Part shown: positions 8,078-16,666 of the stretch, piece after piece
Layout of the letters: the number at the start of each line of letters is the position of its first letter
How positions within the stretch are numbered: the stretch's first letter is position 1
Source of the DNA: Massilia sp. Root133
Lineage (GTDB): Bacteria; Pseudomonadota; Gammaproteobacteria; Burkholderiales; Burkholderiaceae_D
DNA length: 64,000 nucleotides
NCBI RefSeq assembly: GCF_001426525.1
Contig: NZ_LMEW01000035.1
Span: 1-64,000, forward strand
Direction: 5' to 3'
The notes under the pieces: generated by a model
The model's database searches: none
What the model was told of the DNA's origin: nothing
The model's input: only the letters and a program-made list of their open reading frames with translations
Translations under genes and position numbers: made by a program

Positions 8078-9379
8078 ATGAGATTGCCACCCGCGATACT
8101 CGGCAATGCTGAAGAGGTATTGCGCGAGATCCTGCGCTTTACTTCCCCTGCCGACGTCACCCTGTCGCGCTACTTCAAGGACCACCCCCGTCTCGGCGGA
8201 CGCGAACGCGGCGCCATCGCCGAATGCGTCTATGCCGTCCTGCGTCAGAAATCGTTCTTCACCGATTTCGCCGGTACCGGCGCGTCGATGCGCCGCCTCA
8301 CGGTGCTCGGCATGGCCGAAGCCATCGGCGCCGACTCGCTGGGCGGCCTGTCGGAAGACGAAACGGCCCTGCTGACGCGCATCAAGGAAATCGACCGTTC
8401 GCTGCTGCCGCCGAAGAAACTGGCGAACCTGCCCGACTGGCTGTACGACAAATTCGTCGCCCAGTATGGCGAGGAAGAGACCCTGGCCCTGGCGGCCGTG
8501 CTGAATACGGCGGCGCCGCTGGACCTGCGCGTGAATTCGCTGAAGGCGGACCGCGACAAGGTCATCGCCGAACTGGCGACCGCCCCGATCGCCGCCGAGC
8601 CGACGCCGTACTCGGCGCTGGGCTTGCGCATCTGGAAAAAGCCGGCGCTGCAGAACCTGCCTCTATTCAAGGAAGGCGCGATCGAAGTCCAGGACGAGGG
8701 CAGCCAGGTGCTGGCCCAGCTGCTGGGCGCGCGCCGCGGCGAGATGGTCGTCGACTTTTGCGCCGGTGCCGGCGGCAAGACGCTGGCCATCGGCGCGATC
8801 ATGCGCAGCACAGGCCGCCTGTATGCCTTCGACGTGTCGGAAAAGCGCCTGACCAAGCTGAAGCCGCGCCTGGCGCGCAGCGGGCTGTCGAACGTGCATC
8901 CGGTCGTCATCGCGCACGAACGTGACGCGAAAGTGAAGCGTTTGGCCGGCAAGATCGACCGCGTCCTCGTCGATGCGCCATGCTCCGGCATGGGTACGCT
9001 GCGCCGCAATCCGGACGTGAAATGGCGTCAGCAGCCGGAAGGTATCGCGGAGTTGACGGAAAAACAGGCTTCGATCCTGGACGGCGCCGCGCGCCTCGTG
9101 AAATTCGGTGGACGCCTCGTCTATGCGACGTGCAGCCTGCTGGACGAAGAAAACGAGGGCATCGTGCAGGGCTTCCTCGCCTCGCACCCGGACTTCGAAC
9201 TGGTGCCGATGCACAAGGTCCTGGCCGAGCAGCGCATCCCGCTGGAGATGGGCAATTACCTCAAGATGCTGCCGCACAAGCACGGCACGGACGGCTTCTT
9301 TGCCGCCGTGCTGGAGCGCAAGGCCGCACCCGCCAAGGCCGTTGCCGACGAGTCCGACGAAGACGCTGCTTCGGAGTAA
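8078..9379 (+). CDS. RsmB/NOP-type RNA (cytosine-5-)-methyltransferase
   Basis: 433-residue SAM-dependent m5C RNA methyltransferase. The N-terminal part resembles the NusB-like domain of RsmB (VTLSRYFKDHPRLGG). The SAM site is VVDFCAGAGGKTLAI (about 225-240). Catalysis is marked by the two-cysteine signature: VLVDAPCSGMGTLRRNP for product release and VYATCSLLDEENEG for the nucleophile. RsmB modifies C967 of 16S rRNA; a related RlmI/NOP target cannot be excluded from sequence alone. It follows purN by 18 bp and is followed by mscS, forming a likely operon. Confidence 0.85.
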   Translation: MRLPPAILGNAEEVLREILRFTSPADVTLSRYFKDHPRLGGRERGAIAECVYAVLRQKSFFTDFAGTGASMRRLTVLGMAEAIGADSLGGLSEDETALLTRIKEIDRSLLPPKKLANLPDWLYDKFVAQYGEEETLALAAVLNTAAPLDLRVNSLKADRDKVIAELATAPIAAEPTPYSALGLRIWKKPALQNLPLFKEGAIEVQDEGSQVLAQLLGARRGEMVVDFCAGAGGKTLAIGAIMRSTGRLYAFDVSEKRLTKLKPRLARSGLSNVHPVVIAHERDAKVKRLAGKIDRVLVDAPCSGMGTLRRNPDVKWRQQPEGIAELTEKQASILDGAARLVKFGGRLVYATCSLLDEENEGIVQGFLASHPDFELVPMHKVLAEQRIPLEMGNYLKMLPHKHGTDGFFAAVLERKAAPAKAVADESDEDAASE

Positions 9380-9388
9380 TTGGGGCCG

Positions 9389-10726
9389 ATGCCGCTGACC
9401 AACCTGATCGATGACCTGTTCGACGACCTGAGCCGCCCCGGCATGCCGTGGCAGCTCGGGTCCATCGTCGCTTCGATCCTGTTCGGCTGGCTCAGCGCGC
9501 AACTGGTCCGCCTGTGGTGGCGCCGCCGCCGCGGCGAGGACGGCAGCCTGCTGCACACGGGCGTGGAAAGTTTTACGCGCGTCGTGGCGCCGCTGCTCGT
9601 CGTCGGGTTGTTGTACCTGGCGCAGGTGGTGCTGACCAAAACCCACTTCCACACGAACATCGTCAAGGTGGCGATCCCCGTGTTCTGGTCGCTGGCCGCC
9701 ATCCGCCTCGTGTTCTACCTGCTGCGCCGCGTGTTCGCGCGCCGCGGACAGCTGGGGCAGACGCTCGTCACGTTCGAAAAGATCTTCGCGCTCGTCGCAT
9801 GGCTCGCGGTGGCGTTGTACATCACGGGCCTGTGGCCGGATATCTTCGATTTCCTAGACAGCTACAAGATCCAGTTCGGTCCGAAGAAATCCAACAGCGT
9901 CACCCTGGCCGACATCGCGCAGGCCGTCGCGTCCGTCGTCGTGATGCTGATGCTGGCCCTGTGGGCCGGCGCCGCGCTGGAAGAGCGGCTGATGGGCGTG
10001 CACGCGCTGCACAGCTCGCTGCGGGTGGCGCTGGCGCGCCTGGGCCGCGCGCTGATGATCGTCGGCGCCGTGCTGCTGAGTCTGAACCTTGTCGGCATCG
10101 ACCTCACCGTGCTGTCCGTGTTCGGCGGCGCCCTGGGCGTCGGCCTCGGTCTCGGTATGCAGCGGATTGCCAGCAACTACGTGTCCGGCTTCATCATCCT
10201 GCTCGAACGGAGCCTGTCCATCGGCGACATGATCACGGTCAGCACGTTCACAGGAAAGGTCACCCAGATCAACACGCGCTACACCGTGTTGCAGGGCCTG
10301 GACGGCGTCGAGACCGTGTTGCCGAACGAGTTACTCATTTCCGGCCCGGTGCAGAACCAGTCGCTGACGACGCGCAGGGTGCGTGCATCGACGAAGATCA
10401 CGGTCGCGTACGGTTCCGACCTGGAGCAGGTGATGCCGTTGCTGGTGGCGCAGGCCGTCGGCACGCCGCGCGTGCTGGAAGATCCGGCGCCCGGCATTTC
10501 GCTGTCGCGCTTCGGTCCCGACGGCTACGAGCTCGACCTGGGTTTTTGGATCGCCGATCCGGAGAACGGGCAGGGCGGTGTCGTTTCGGAAATCAATAAA
10601 AAGGTGTATGCGCTGGTGCAGTCCGGTACCGTCAAACTGGGCTTTCCATCTGTTGATACCCGCCTCCTCGACTCCCATATAGCATCGGTTGTGGCGCGGA
10701 TCACGCAGCCGGCGCAGAATTCTTAG
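9389..10726 (+). CDS. MscS-family mechanosensitive ion channel
   Basis: 445-residue inner-membrane protein with five to six predicted membrane segments. The pore-lining TM3 and beta domain are clear: VFGGALGVGLGLGMQRIASNY, then LERSLSIGDMI and TRYTVLQGLDGVETVLPN. These are hallmarks of MscS channels, which open under hypo-osmotic tension. The ATG at 9389 is preferred; a TTG three codons earlier is in frame. The protein is longer than E. coli MscS (286 aa) because of extra N-terminal membrane helices, as in YnaI/YbdG-like members. It is cotranscribed with the rsmB-like gene, whose stop lies 9 bp upstream. Confidence 0.88.
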   Translation: MPLTNLIDDLFDDLSRPGMPWQLGSIVASILFGWLSAQLVRLWWRRRRGEDGSLLHTGVESFTRVVAPLLVVGLLYLAQVVLTKTHFHTNIVKVAIPVFWSLAAIRLVFYLLRRVFARRGQLGQTLVTFEKIFALVAWLAVALYITGLWPDIFDFLDSYKIQFGPKKSNSVTLADIAQAVASVVVMLMLALWAGAALEERLMGVHALHSSLRVALARLGRALMIVGAVLLSLNLVGIDLTVLSVFGGALGVGLGLGMQRIASNYVSGFIILLERSLSIGDMITVSTFTGKVTQINTRYTVLQGLDGVETVLPNELLISGPVQNQSLTTRRVRASTKITVAYGSDLEQVMPLLVAQAVGTPRVLEDPAPGISLSRFGPDGYELDLGFWIADPENGQGGVVSEINKKVYALVQSGTVKLGFPSVDTRLLDSHIASVVARITQPAQNS

Positions 10727-10770
10727 CCGGGAGCGCGTCGATTGCGTCACGGCGTGCCGTGCGGCACCGG

Positions 10771-10780
10771 TTACGCGTAA
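10771..10780. promoter_or_regulatory. 10-bp palindrome upstream of the desaturase gene
   Basis: TTACGCGTAA is a perfect palindrome about 100 bp before the desaturase start. A looser inverted repeat, GTCAC (10794-10798) and GTGAC (10808-10812), lies between. They could be operator half-sites for a fatty-acid regulator; that is inference only. Confidence 0.3.
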
Positions 10781-10877
10781 AATGCATCTTTGCGTCACAC
10801 ATTAAAGCGTGACACTCTTGCCATCATGACTGTTCCATAGAAAGAACGGCATTCTTCTCATCCTTAGTGGAGTATCG

Positions 10878-12089
10878 ATGAATTTTCTCAGCAACATCCT
10901 GCACGCCGTGCTGTCCTTCCTGGACGGCGGTCTGTTCGACCTGTCGGTCTGGCAGATGGTCGTGTACACGCTGGTCGTCACGCACATCACGATCGCCGGC
11001 GTGACGATTTACCTGCACCGTCACCAGGCGCACCGCGCGCTGGACCTCCATCCGATCGTGAGCCACTTCTTCCGCTTCTGGCTGTGGTTGACCACGGGCC
11101 AGGTGACCAAGGAATGGGCTGCAGTGCACCGCAAGCACCACGCCAAGTGCGAGACGGTCGACGACCCGCATAGCCCGGTGACGCGCGGCATCAAGGAAGT
11201 GTTGCTGCGTGGCGCGGAGCTGTATCGTGCCGAAACGAAGAACCAGGAAACGCTGGACAAGTACGGCCACGGCTGCCCGAACGACTGGATCGAGAACAAC
11301 CTGTACACGAAGTACAGCTGGCTGGGCGTATCGATGCTGCTGCCGCTGAGCGTCGCGCTGTTCGGCGTTGCCGGCATCACGATCTGGGCCGTGCAGATGC
11401 TGTGGATCCCGATCACGGCGGCCGGCATCATCAACGGCATCGGCCACTACTGGGGCTACCGCAACTACGACTGCAACGATGCGGCCCGGAATATCATGCC
11501 GTGGGGCATCATCATCGGCGGTGAAGAGCTGCACAACAATCACCATACGTTCGCCACGTCGGCGAAGCTGTCGAGCAAGTGGTACGAGTTCGACATCGGC
11601 TGGGCGTACATCCGCATGATGGAAATGGTGGGCCTGGCCAAGGTCAAGAAGACCATTCCGAAGCCGAGACTGCAAAAGAACAAGCTGGAAGCCGACTTCG
11701 ACACGCTGCAGGCCGTCATCGCCAACCGCTACGACGTGATGGCGAAATATGCCAAGTCCGTCAAGTACGCGTTCCGCGAAGAAGTGGAGCACCTGAAGCA
11801 AAAGGCCGAGCTGGAATCCCGCTTCCTGAAGAGCTCGCGCAAGCTGATGCAGCGCGAGCCGGCCAAGCTGCAGGCGCCGCAACAGGCCCAGCTGGTCGAA
11901 CTGTTCCAGCACAGCAAAGCCCTGGAAACGATGCACCAGATGCGCGTGGAACTGGGCGCGATCTGGGAACGCTCGCACTCGACCCGCGACCAGCTGCTGC
12001 ACCAGCTGCAGGACTGGTGCACCCGCGCCGAAGCGTCGGGCATCAAGGCGCTGCAAGAGTTTTCGATGCGCCTGCGCAGCTATGCGTAA
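10878..12089 (+). CDS. Acyl-CoA/acyl-lipid delta-9-type fatty acid desaturase with C-terminal extension
   Basis: 403-residue integral-membrane di-iron desaturase. The three histidine boxes are HRHQAHR (about 48-54), HRKHHA (about 86-91) and ELHNNHH (about 217-223), and hydrophobic helices flank them. The family inserts a double bond in saturated acyl chains to tune membrane fluidity. Beyond about residue 270 a charged, mostly helical extension of about 130 residues (KYAFREEVEHLKQKAELESR onward, ending GIKALQEFSMRLRSYA) is not part of the catalytic core. A GTGGAG site precedes the ATG. Transcription ends at the hairpin at 12128. Confidence 0.9.
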   Translation: MNFLSNILHAVLSFLDGGLFDLSVWQMVVYTLVVTHITIAGVTIYLHRHQAHRALDLHPIVSHFFRFWLWLTTGQVTKEWAAVHRKHHAKCETVDDPHSPVTRGIKEVLLRGAELYRAETKNQETLDKYGHGCPNDWIENNLYTKYSWLGVSMLLPLSVALFGVAGITIWAVQMLWIPITAAGIINGIGHYWGYRNYDCNDAARNIMPWGIIIGGEELHNNHHTFATSAKLSSKWYEFDIGWAYIRMMEMVGLAKVKKTIPKPRLQKNKLEADFDTLQAVIANRYDVMAKYAKSVKYAFREEVEHLKQKAELESRFLKSSRKLMQREPAKLQAPQQAQLVELFQHSKALETMHQMRVELGAIWERSHSTRDQLLHQLQDWCTRAEASGIKALQEFSMRLRSYA

Positions 12090-12127
12090 GCAGGCATGAC
12101 ATGGCCGGCATGGCCGGCCCATGACAG

Positions 12128-12156
12128 ACACCCCTCGTGCAGGGGTGTTTTCTTTT
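12128..12156 (+). terminator. Rho-independent terminator after the desaturase
   Basis: An eight-bp perfect stem ACACCCCT/AGGGGTGT with a 5-nt loop is followed by TTTCTTTT. It is 39 bp after the desaturase stop. Confidence 0.9.
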
Positions 12157-12280
12157 CCGGGGCCTGATCGGCGGCGGTGCCTGAAATGGCTGGTGCATCG
12201 AACAGCGCGCGCGTATGATCGCCGAGAGGGAGGGTATCGGCGTCAATCGGGCGTGTCCTGCCAAGTCCGGAGAACCTGTC

Positions 12281-12517
12281 ATGATAGAGCGTCAACGCCG
12301 TTCAGACGAAGCGACCGCAAACGCCGTCGCGCGCGGTCTGAACATCCTTTATGTTCGTAACGCGGACCTCGCCCAACGCTACATGGAACACAAACACGTT
12401 CCGCTCCAGGTTATCCACCGGGTGCTGACCCGCCCTGACTTGCGCCGCCGGCTCAGCCCGGAGCAATCGATTTCGGAAGCCATCACGCCTTCGCCGCCGG
12501 ACGAGTCCGGGCGATAG
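12281..12517 (+). CDS. Hypothetical small protein
   Basis: 78-residue protein beginning MIERQRRSDEATANAVARG. The ATG at 12281 is preferred to an upstream one because a GGAGA site lies about 9 bases before it and the upstream residues look random. The middle (ILYVRNADLAQRYMEHKHVPLQVIHRVLTR) is a compact helical stretch with a basic patch. I do not recognise a family. It reads toward the convergent gene at 12530, 12 bp away. Codon use is like its neighbours, so it is probably a real lineage-specific gene. Confidence 0.55.
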   Translation: MIERQRRSDEATANAVARGLNILYVRNADLAQRYMEHKHVPLQVIHRVLTRPDLRRRLSPEQSISEAITPSPPDESGR

Positions 12518-12529
12518 GCGGCGCCCGCA

Positions 12530-12808
12530 CTAGGTGGCGTCCCGTCCAGACTCGGGCGACAGGAGCTCGGCGTCGGCGCCTTCCTGCGCGGTGGCATGTT
12601 CGGCCCGCATGCTGTCGTCGATCGACTGGCGCTCCTCGGCGGCCAGCTCGGGCGGATCCAGCATGTCCGCCAGCATGGCGGCGAGTTCAGGCGTGTCCCA
12701 CGGGATGCCGCTGCGTTCCTTGATGTGGATATAGTGCCGGATTTCGCTGTCCTGCTCGGATGTGAGCGGCAATCCGCGAAAGGTATTGGACGGTCTGGAC
12801 TCTTTCAT
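12530..12808 (-). CDS. Hypothetical small acidic protein
   Basis: 92-residue acidic protein, beginning MKESRPSNTFRGLPLTSEQD, followed by a helical region IRHYIHIKERSGIPWDTPEL and an E/A-rich tail. No membrane segment or signal peptide is seen and no family is recognised. It is convergent with the small gene ending at 12517. The region from 12809 to 12950 is an ordinary spacer with no gene. Confidence 0.5.
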   Translation of the reverse strand: MKESRPSNTFRGLPLTSEQDSEIRHYIHIKERSGIPWDTPELAAMLADMLDPPELAAEERQSIDDSMRAEHATAQEGADAELLSPESGRDAT

Positions 12809-12950
12809 GATGCTCTCGATTCATATCCCGTTTCCGGGCCTGGCCTGAAGGCGCTCTATGCGCGTCATCGAGATGGCATGGGGCGGTGCTGGTGCTATTC
12901 GACTCTACGCGCATCCGTCACGGGCGGGCGCACGGCAGTTCGTCGGACGC

Positions 12951-14060
12951 TCAGCGGCAGAACGCTACCGACGGATAGCCGCAAGCGATCATCGTGCCGA
13001 CGTCCGGATTTGCCAGGTAATCCAGGTGCGCCGTCACCGGGTTTTCGATCAAGCCCAGCCACGTGCTGTCGTTTGACACGAGCACGTCCGCCACGGCCAC
13101 GTCCGGCGCCGTGTAGCGGGCGGCCAGCAGGCGGTAGGACAGCAAATCGTTTGGATCGGTGAAGGCGACGACGGCCAGGCGCTGCAGGGTGTCCGCGCGG
13201 CGGTTGGGCTGGCGCCGGCGCAAGTCCAGGAAGCGCTGCAACGCGTCTTGCGTGGCGATCGCCCGCTGTGCCGCCGCCGACTGCTCGGCCAGGCCCAGGA
13301 TGGGCAACTGGTTGCCGGCCATGAACAGCAGTCCCAGCCGGCGCGCTGCCTGCTGGCCCAGCGCCCGCGTCTGCGGTTGCCACGATTCCAGCATGGCGCT
13401 CAGGGCGTCGAACAGCATCTTGCTGCCCAGGCTTTCCGCGACGACGACGAGCGGCGCCTCGCTGTCGGGATCCTGCTCGAGCACCTGCGCGATCGTCCGC
13501 ACCATCGCATCGCGGATCGCGACGTGGCTTTCGCCCTGGTAGATGACGGCGTCGGACAGGCAATCGTTCAGCAGGTTGTCCTTGACGTAGCCGTTCAGCG
13601 ACGCGCGCTTCGGCTTGCATGCGCCGGCCGCGGTGCAATCCGTCGGCGTGCCGGTCATGTCGACGTCGAGCTGGTGTTTGAGCCCGGCCGTCAGCGGCGA
13701 CCACACGAGGGCGTGGAAGCGGACCGTGCCGCCGGCGAGCCTGCGCGTGCGCTCGACGACTTCCACGCGCGGCGCAGCCGCGGTGCTGGCAGGTGTCGGC
13801 GCGTGCGCTTCGACGATGCCCGTGATGCGGTCGATCTGGCGCTCGGCCCAGGCCGTATCGTGGGTGCACATGCCGTGGACGAGGAGCACGTCGACGGGAC
13901 GCGTGCCGGCTTCCGCGACGCTGCTGGCAATGCCGGGAAAGGTCGCGCTGCCATGCACGACGGCGGGAGGGCGGTAGGGCGTGGAGCAGGCGGCGAGGCC
14001 GGCAAGGGCGGCCAGGGCAGGCAGGAGCGACAGTCGGGTAGGCCACAGGTTGTGCCACAT
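12951..14060 (-). CDS. Lipoprotein of the alpha/beta-hydrolase type
   Basis: 369-residue predicted lipoprotein. The start at 14060 (MWHNLWPTRLSLLPALAALAG) gives a signal peptide with lipobox LAAC; the longer upstream frame has no export logic. The mature part has an oxyanion-type VLLVHGMCTHD at about 60-70 and a nucleophile elbow VVVAESLGSKM, where the usual G-x-S-x-G is A-E-S-L-G. A His candidate is in the C-terminal TAHLDYL. This suggests a cell-surface or periplasmic esterase/lipase-like protein; substrate unknown. It stands alone on the minus strand. Confidence 0.65.
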   Translation of the reverse strand: MWHNLWPTRLSLLPALAALAGLAACSTPYRPPAVVHGSATFPGIASSVAEAGTRPVDVLLVHGMCTHDTAWAERQIDRITGIVEAHAPTPASTAAAPRVEVVERTRRLAGGTVRFHALVWSPLTAGLKHQLDVDMTGTPTDCTAAGACKPKRASLNGYVKDNLLNDCLSDAVIYQGESHVAIRDAMVRTIAQVLEQDPDSEAPLVVVAESLGSKMLFDALSAMLESWQPQTRALGQQAARRLGLLFMAGNQLPILGLAEQSAAAQRAIATQDALQRFLDLRRRQPNRRADTLQRLAVVAFTDPNDLLSYRLLAARYTAPDVAVADVLVSNDSTWLGLIENPVTAHLDYLANPDVGTMIACGYPSVAFCR

Positions 14061-14147
14061 AAGTCGATTCTCCAGCGAAGGTGGACGATCGACTATAACG
14101 ACGCGGGAGAGTGGATCAAATGACCCCAATCAATGGCACAGAAAAAC

Positions 14148-14184
14148 AAAAAAGCCGCACACGGTGAGGTGGGCGGCTTTTTTT
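14148..14184 (-). terminator. Terminator of the rpmB-rpmG operon
   Basis: A six-bp GC stem (AGCCGC/GCGGCT) flanked by A-run and T-run on opposite sides can act on both strands. On the minus strand it lies 12 bp beyond rpmG and would end that transcript. Confidence 0.75.
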
Positions 14185-14196
14185 GAAAGAACCAGA

Positions 14197-14364
14197 TTAC
14201 TTGATCTTGGTTTCTTTGTAGACCACGTGCTTGCGAGCTTTCGGGTCGAATTTGGTGATTTCCATCTTCGCCGGCATCGTGCGCTTGTTCTTGGTCGTGG
14301 TGTAGAAGTGACCGGTACCTGCGGTCGATTCCAGTTTGATCTTGTCGCGGCCAGTTTTTGCCAT
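14197..14364 (-). CDS. rpmG: 50S ribosomal protein L33
   Basis: 55-residue ribosomal protein, too short for most gene callers' long-frame filters. It reads [20 protein letters not shown], then [16 protein letters not shown] and [18 protein letters not shown], the standard proteobacterial L33 sequence. It lacks the zinc-binding cysteines of the C+ paralogue. It lies 13 bp downstream of rpmB in the usual rpmBG arrangement. Confidence 0.97.
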   Translation of the reverse strand: MAKTGRDKIKLESTAGTGHFYTTTKNKRTMPAKMEITKFDPKARKHVVYKETKIK

Positions 14365-14377
14365 GATGACTCCCTAA

Positions 14378-14614
14378 TTAGATTTTCTCGCCGCGGGCGC
14401 GCATATCGGCCAGCACAGCGTCGATGCCGAGCTTGTCGATGACGCGCAGGCCGGCGTTCGAAATACGCAGGGAGACCCAGCGGTTTTCGGATTCTACGAA
14501 GATGCGGCGGTTCTGCAGGTTCGGCAGAAAACGACGCTTGGTTTTGTTGTTGGCGTGGGAGACGTTGTTGCCAACCATCGGACCCTTGCCAGTAACTTGG
14601 CAAACACGTGCCAT
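14378..14614 (-). CDS. rpmB: 50S ribosomal protein L28
   Basis: 78-residue ribosomal protein starting [20 protein letters not shown], with [12 protein letters not shown] and [17 protein letters not shown]. The length and sequence match L28 of betaproteobacteria. GGAG precedes the ATG. It is first in the rpmB-rpmG operon, driven by the promoter at 14656-14685. Confidence 0.97.
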   Translation of the reverse strand: MARVCQVTGKGPMVGNNVSHANNKTKRRFLPNLQNRRIFVESENRWVSLRISNAGLRVIDKLGIDAVLADMRARGEKI

Positions 14615-14655
14615 AGCGCACTCCTTGAATAAACTTCCACAATCGGAAAAACGAG

Positions 14656-14685
14656 AGTATAGCTTGAAAACCGTCGAGTAATCAA
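14656..14685 (-). promoter_or_regulatory. rpmB promoter
   Basis: On the minus strand a -35 TTGATT (14680-14685) and a -10 TATACT (14656-14661) are separated by 18 bases, about 40 bp before the rpmB start. This is a good sigma-70 match. Confidence 0.65.
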
Positions 14686-14772
14686 CAACTTGCGGAAAAA
14701 AATTGTTAATAAATGAATCGACGAGATTTAACAATCGTGAATTCTCGCAATGTTTGCTTCGTAAGGGCTTGT

Positions 14773-15312
14773 TTACACACTGTTATTCGCGCGTCCGATA
14801 TGCGCAACGAGCGCCCGCAGGGCGGCCGTAATCGGCGCCGCGAAGCGTGGTTCCGACGCGATCCGGTCCGGCTCGACGCGGGAGCCGATGACGGGGATGC
14901 GCAGGCAGGCGTCGAGGACGAGGTCGGCCGACATCGTGCGCAGCGTCTCTTTCAGCGCCTCGTCCGCGTGGAAGGACTGATACGACGGATTCAGCACGGC
15001 GACCGGCTTCCCCGCGAACGGCGCGTGGTTCACGACCCAGTCCAGCGTGTTCTTGATGGTGCCCGTGACGCCGTGCGCGTATTCGGGACTGGCGATGAGG
15101 AGGGCGTCGGCCGCCGTGATCGCCTCCTGCAGGGCCAGCACGCCGGCAGGGATCTCGGTGCGCTCGGGACTGAACAGCGGGAAATCCAGGTGGTGTTCGA
15201 AGAGGTGGATGGCGACACCGTCGGGCGCGAGGTCGCGGCAGGCGCGCAGCAGGCCGGCGCTCATCGAGCGGGCGCGCTGGCTGCCGCAGAGGGCGAGGAG
15301 TTGGAGGGACAT
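14773..15312 (-). CDS. NADPH-dependent FMN reductase family protein
   Basis: 179-residue flavodoxin-like oxidoreductase. The N-terminal [20 protein letters not shown] is the phosphate-binding loop of the YieF/ChrR/SsuE type, and [20 protein letters not shown] is the diagnostic FMN-binding motif. Family members reduce quinones, chromate or azo compounds, or supply FMNH2; the physiological substrate here is unknown. It starts 14 bp after the original radC stop on the same strand and is probably cotranscribed. Confidence 0.85.
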   Translation of the reverse strand: MSLQLLALCGSQRARSMSAGLLRACRDLAPDGVAIHLFEHHLDFPLFSPERTEIPAGVLALQEAITAADALLIASPEYAHGVTGTIKNTLDWVVNHAPFAGKPVAVLNPSYQSFHADEALKETLRTMSADLVLDACLRIPVIGSRVEPDRIASEPRFAAPITAALRALVAHIGRANNSV

Positions 15313-15326
15313 CGGCGCATATTAGC

Positions 15327-16005
15327 TCAGATCTGTCCATGCTCCGCGAAGGAATGCACGAGCGGTCCGGCCACGATGAAATGGTCGAGCACACGGATGT
15401 CCACGAGACTGAGCGCCTTGACGAGGGCGCCCGTCAGGCGCAGGTCGGCCTCGCTCGGTCGGCTCCGGCAGGCCGGACGGGTGGTTGTGCGCGAGGATCA
15501 CGCTGGCCGCGTTGTAGTCCAGCGCTTCGATGACGACTTCGCGCGGATACACGCTCGTCTGGGTGAGCGTGCCGCGGAACAGTTCGCGGTCGGCGATCAG
15601 GCGGTTCTTGACGTCCAGGAACAGGACGACGAACGATTCGTGCCGCTGGCCGCCCAGCTTCATGCGCAGGTAGCGCTTGACGAGTTCGGGCGAGCCGAAC
15701 GCCTCGCCCGCCTGTAATTGCTCGGCGATGGCGCGCCGGGCCAGTTCCATCACGGCCTGCAATTGCGCATATTTCGCCATGCCGAGGCCGTGCACCTCGG
15801 CGCAATCGCCCAGGGTCGCGCCGAACAGGCCGTGCAGCGAGCCGAAGTGTTGCAGGATGTCGCGGCCCAACTCGACCGCGCTCTTGCCGCGCACGCCCAC
15901 GCGCAGCAGCAGCGCCAGCAGTTCCGGATCCGACAACGCCTGCGCGCCCTCGCGCACGAGCCGTTCGCGCGGCCGGGTCTGCTCCGGCCAGTCTTCGATT
16001 CCCAT
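15327..16005 (-). pseudogene. radC: RadC/JAMM-domain protein, frameshifted by a 4-bp duplication
   Basis: The first about 185 residues are a normal RadC ([16 protein letters not shown], helix-hairpin-helix [15 protein letters not shown], then ILAHNHPSG). A tandem TCGGTCGG at 15455-15462 (CCGA twice on the coding strand) then shifts the frame, and the real continuation is found in another frame: [41 protein letters not shown], ending at the stop 15327-15329. The actual product reads [12 protein letters not shown] onward to a stop at 15322-15324. The JAMM aspartate that follows HxHPSG lies just past the shift and is lost. The start at 16005 has a GGAGGG site. A sequencing error is the alternative explanation. 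Confidence 0.85.
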
Positions 16006-16191
16006 CCGACCCTCCATGCAAGATCGTGCATTATTCGCGCGACGGGAACAGGGTGGTTTGGGCCTGCGCAAGCCCGTCATCGTAACGTTTTTGCAAGTGC
16101 AACAGATCGACGACAGAAATCACGACGGCTGAGGCGGGACGGGCACAGGTGGCTTACAATAGCGGTTTGCACGTCAACCGAACACGCAACA

Positions 16192-16647
16192 ATGTCCTCC
16201 ACTAACGCTCCCGTCGTCACCGAATCGTCGTACCTGACCCTCCATTACCGTCTTGCCACCGCCGACGGCAAGGACATCGTCACGACCTTCGGCAGCACCC
16301 CGGCCACCCTGCTGCTGGGCCAGGGCCAGCTCGCCCCGTTCCTGGAGCAGCGCCTGCTCGGCCTGGCCGAAGGCACGCACACGACGTTCGACCTGACCGC
16401 CGCTGAAGGATTCGGCGAGCGCAATCCCGACCTGATCCAGGTCGTGACGAAAAAGACCCTGGACGAGAACTCGGAACCGGATGCCGATTACCAGGTCGGC
16501 GACCTCGTCGACTTCCGCGCGCCGGGCGGCGGCCGCTTTGCCGGCGTGCTGCGCGAGATGCGCGCCGACGACGCCGTGTTCGACTTCAACCACCCGCTGG
16601 CCGGCCAGCCGCTGAAGTTCGAAGTCCAGCTGATTTCCGTACTCTGA
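16192..16647 (+). CDS. fkpB: FKBP-type peptidyl-prolyl isomerase (SlpA/FkpB type)
   Basis: 151-residue cytoplasmic prolyl isomerase/chaperone. It has the FKBP half-domains [16 protein letters not shown] and [19 protein letters not shown] interrupted by the insert-in-flap domain ([16 protein letters not shown] to [15 protein letters not shown]). The FNHPLAGQ motif is diagnostic of SlyD/SlpA members; no His-rich SlyD tail is present, pointing to SlpA/FkpB. It lies 19 bp upstream of ispH, the arrangement also seen in E. coli (fkpB-ispH). Confidence 0.9.
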   Translation: MSSTNAPVVTESSYLTLHYRLATADGKDIVTTFGSTPATLLLGQGQLAPFLEQRLLGLAEGTHTTFDLTAAEGFGERNPDLIQVVTKKTLDENSEPDADYQVGDLVDFRAPGGGRFAGVLREMRADDAVFDFNHPLAGQPLKFEVQLISVL

Positions 16648-16666
16648 CCACAGCCATCACCGAACC

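Noticed and set aside
12951-14129. The upstream ATG at 14129 as the start of the lipoprotein
   Set aside because: It would place 23 polar residues before the signal peptide and hide the lipobox spacing; 14060 gives a normal lipoprotein leader.
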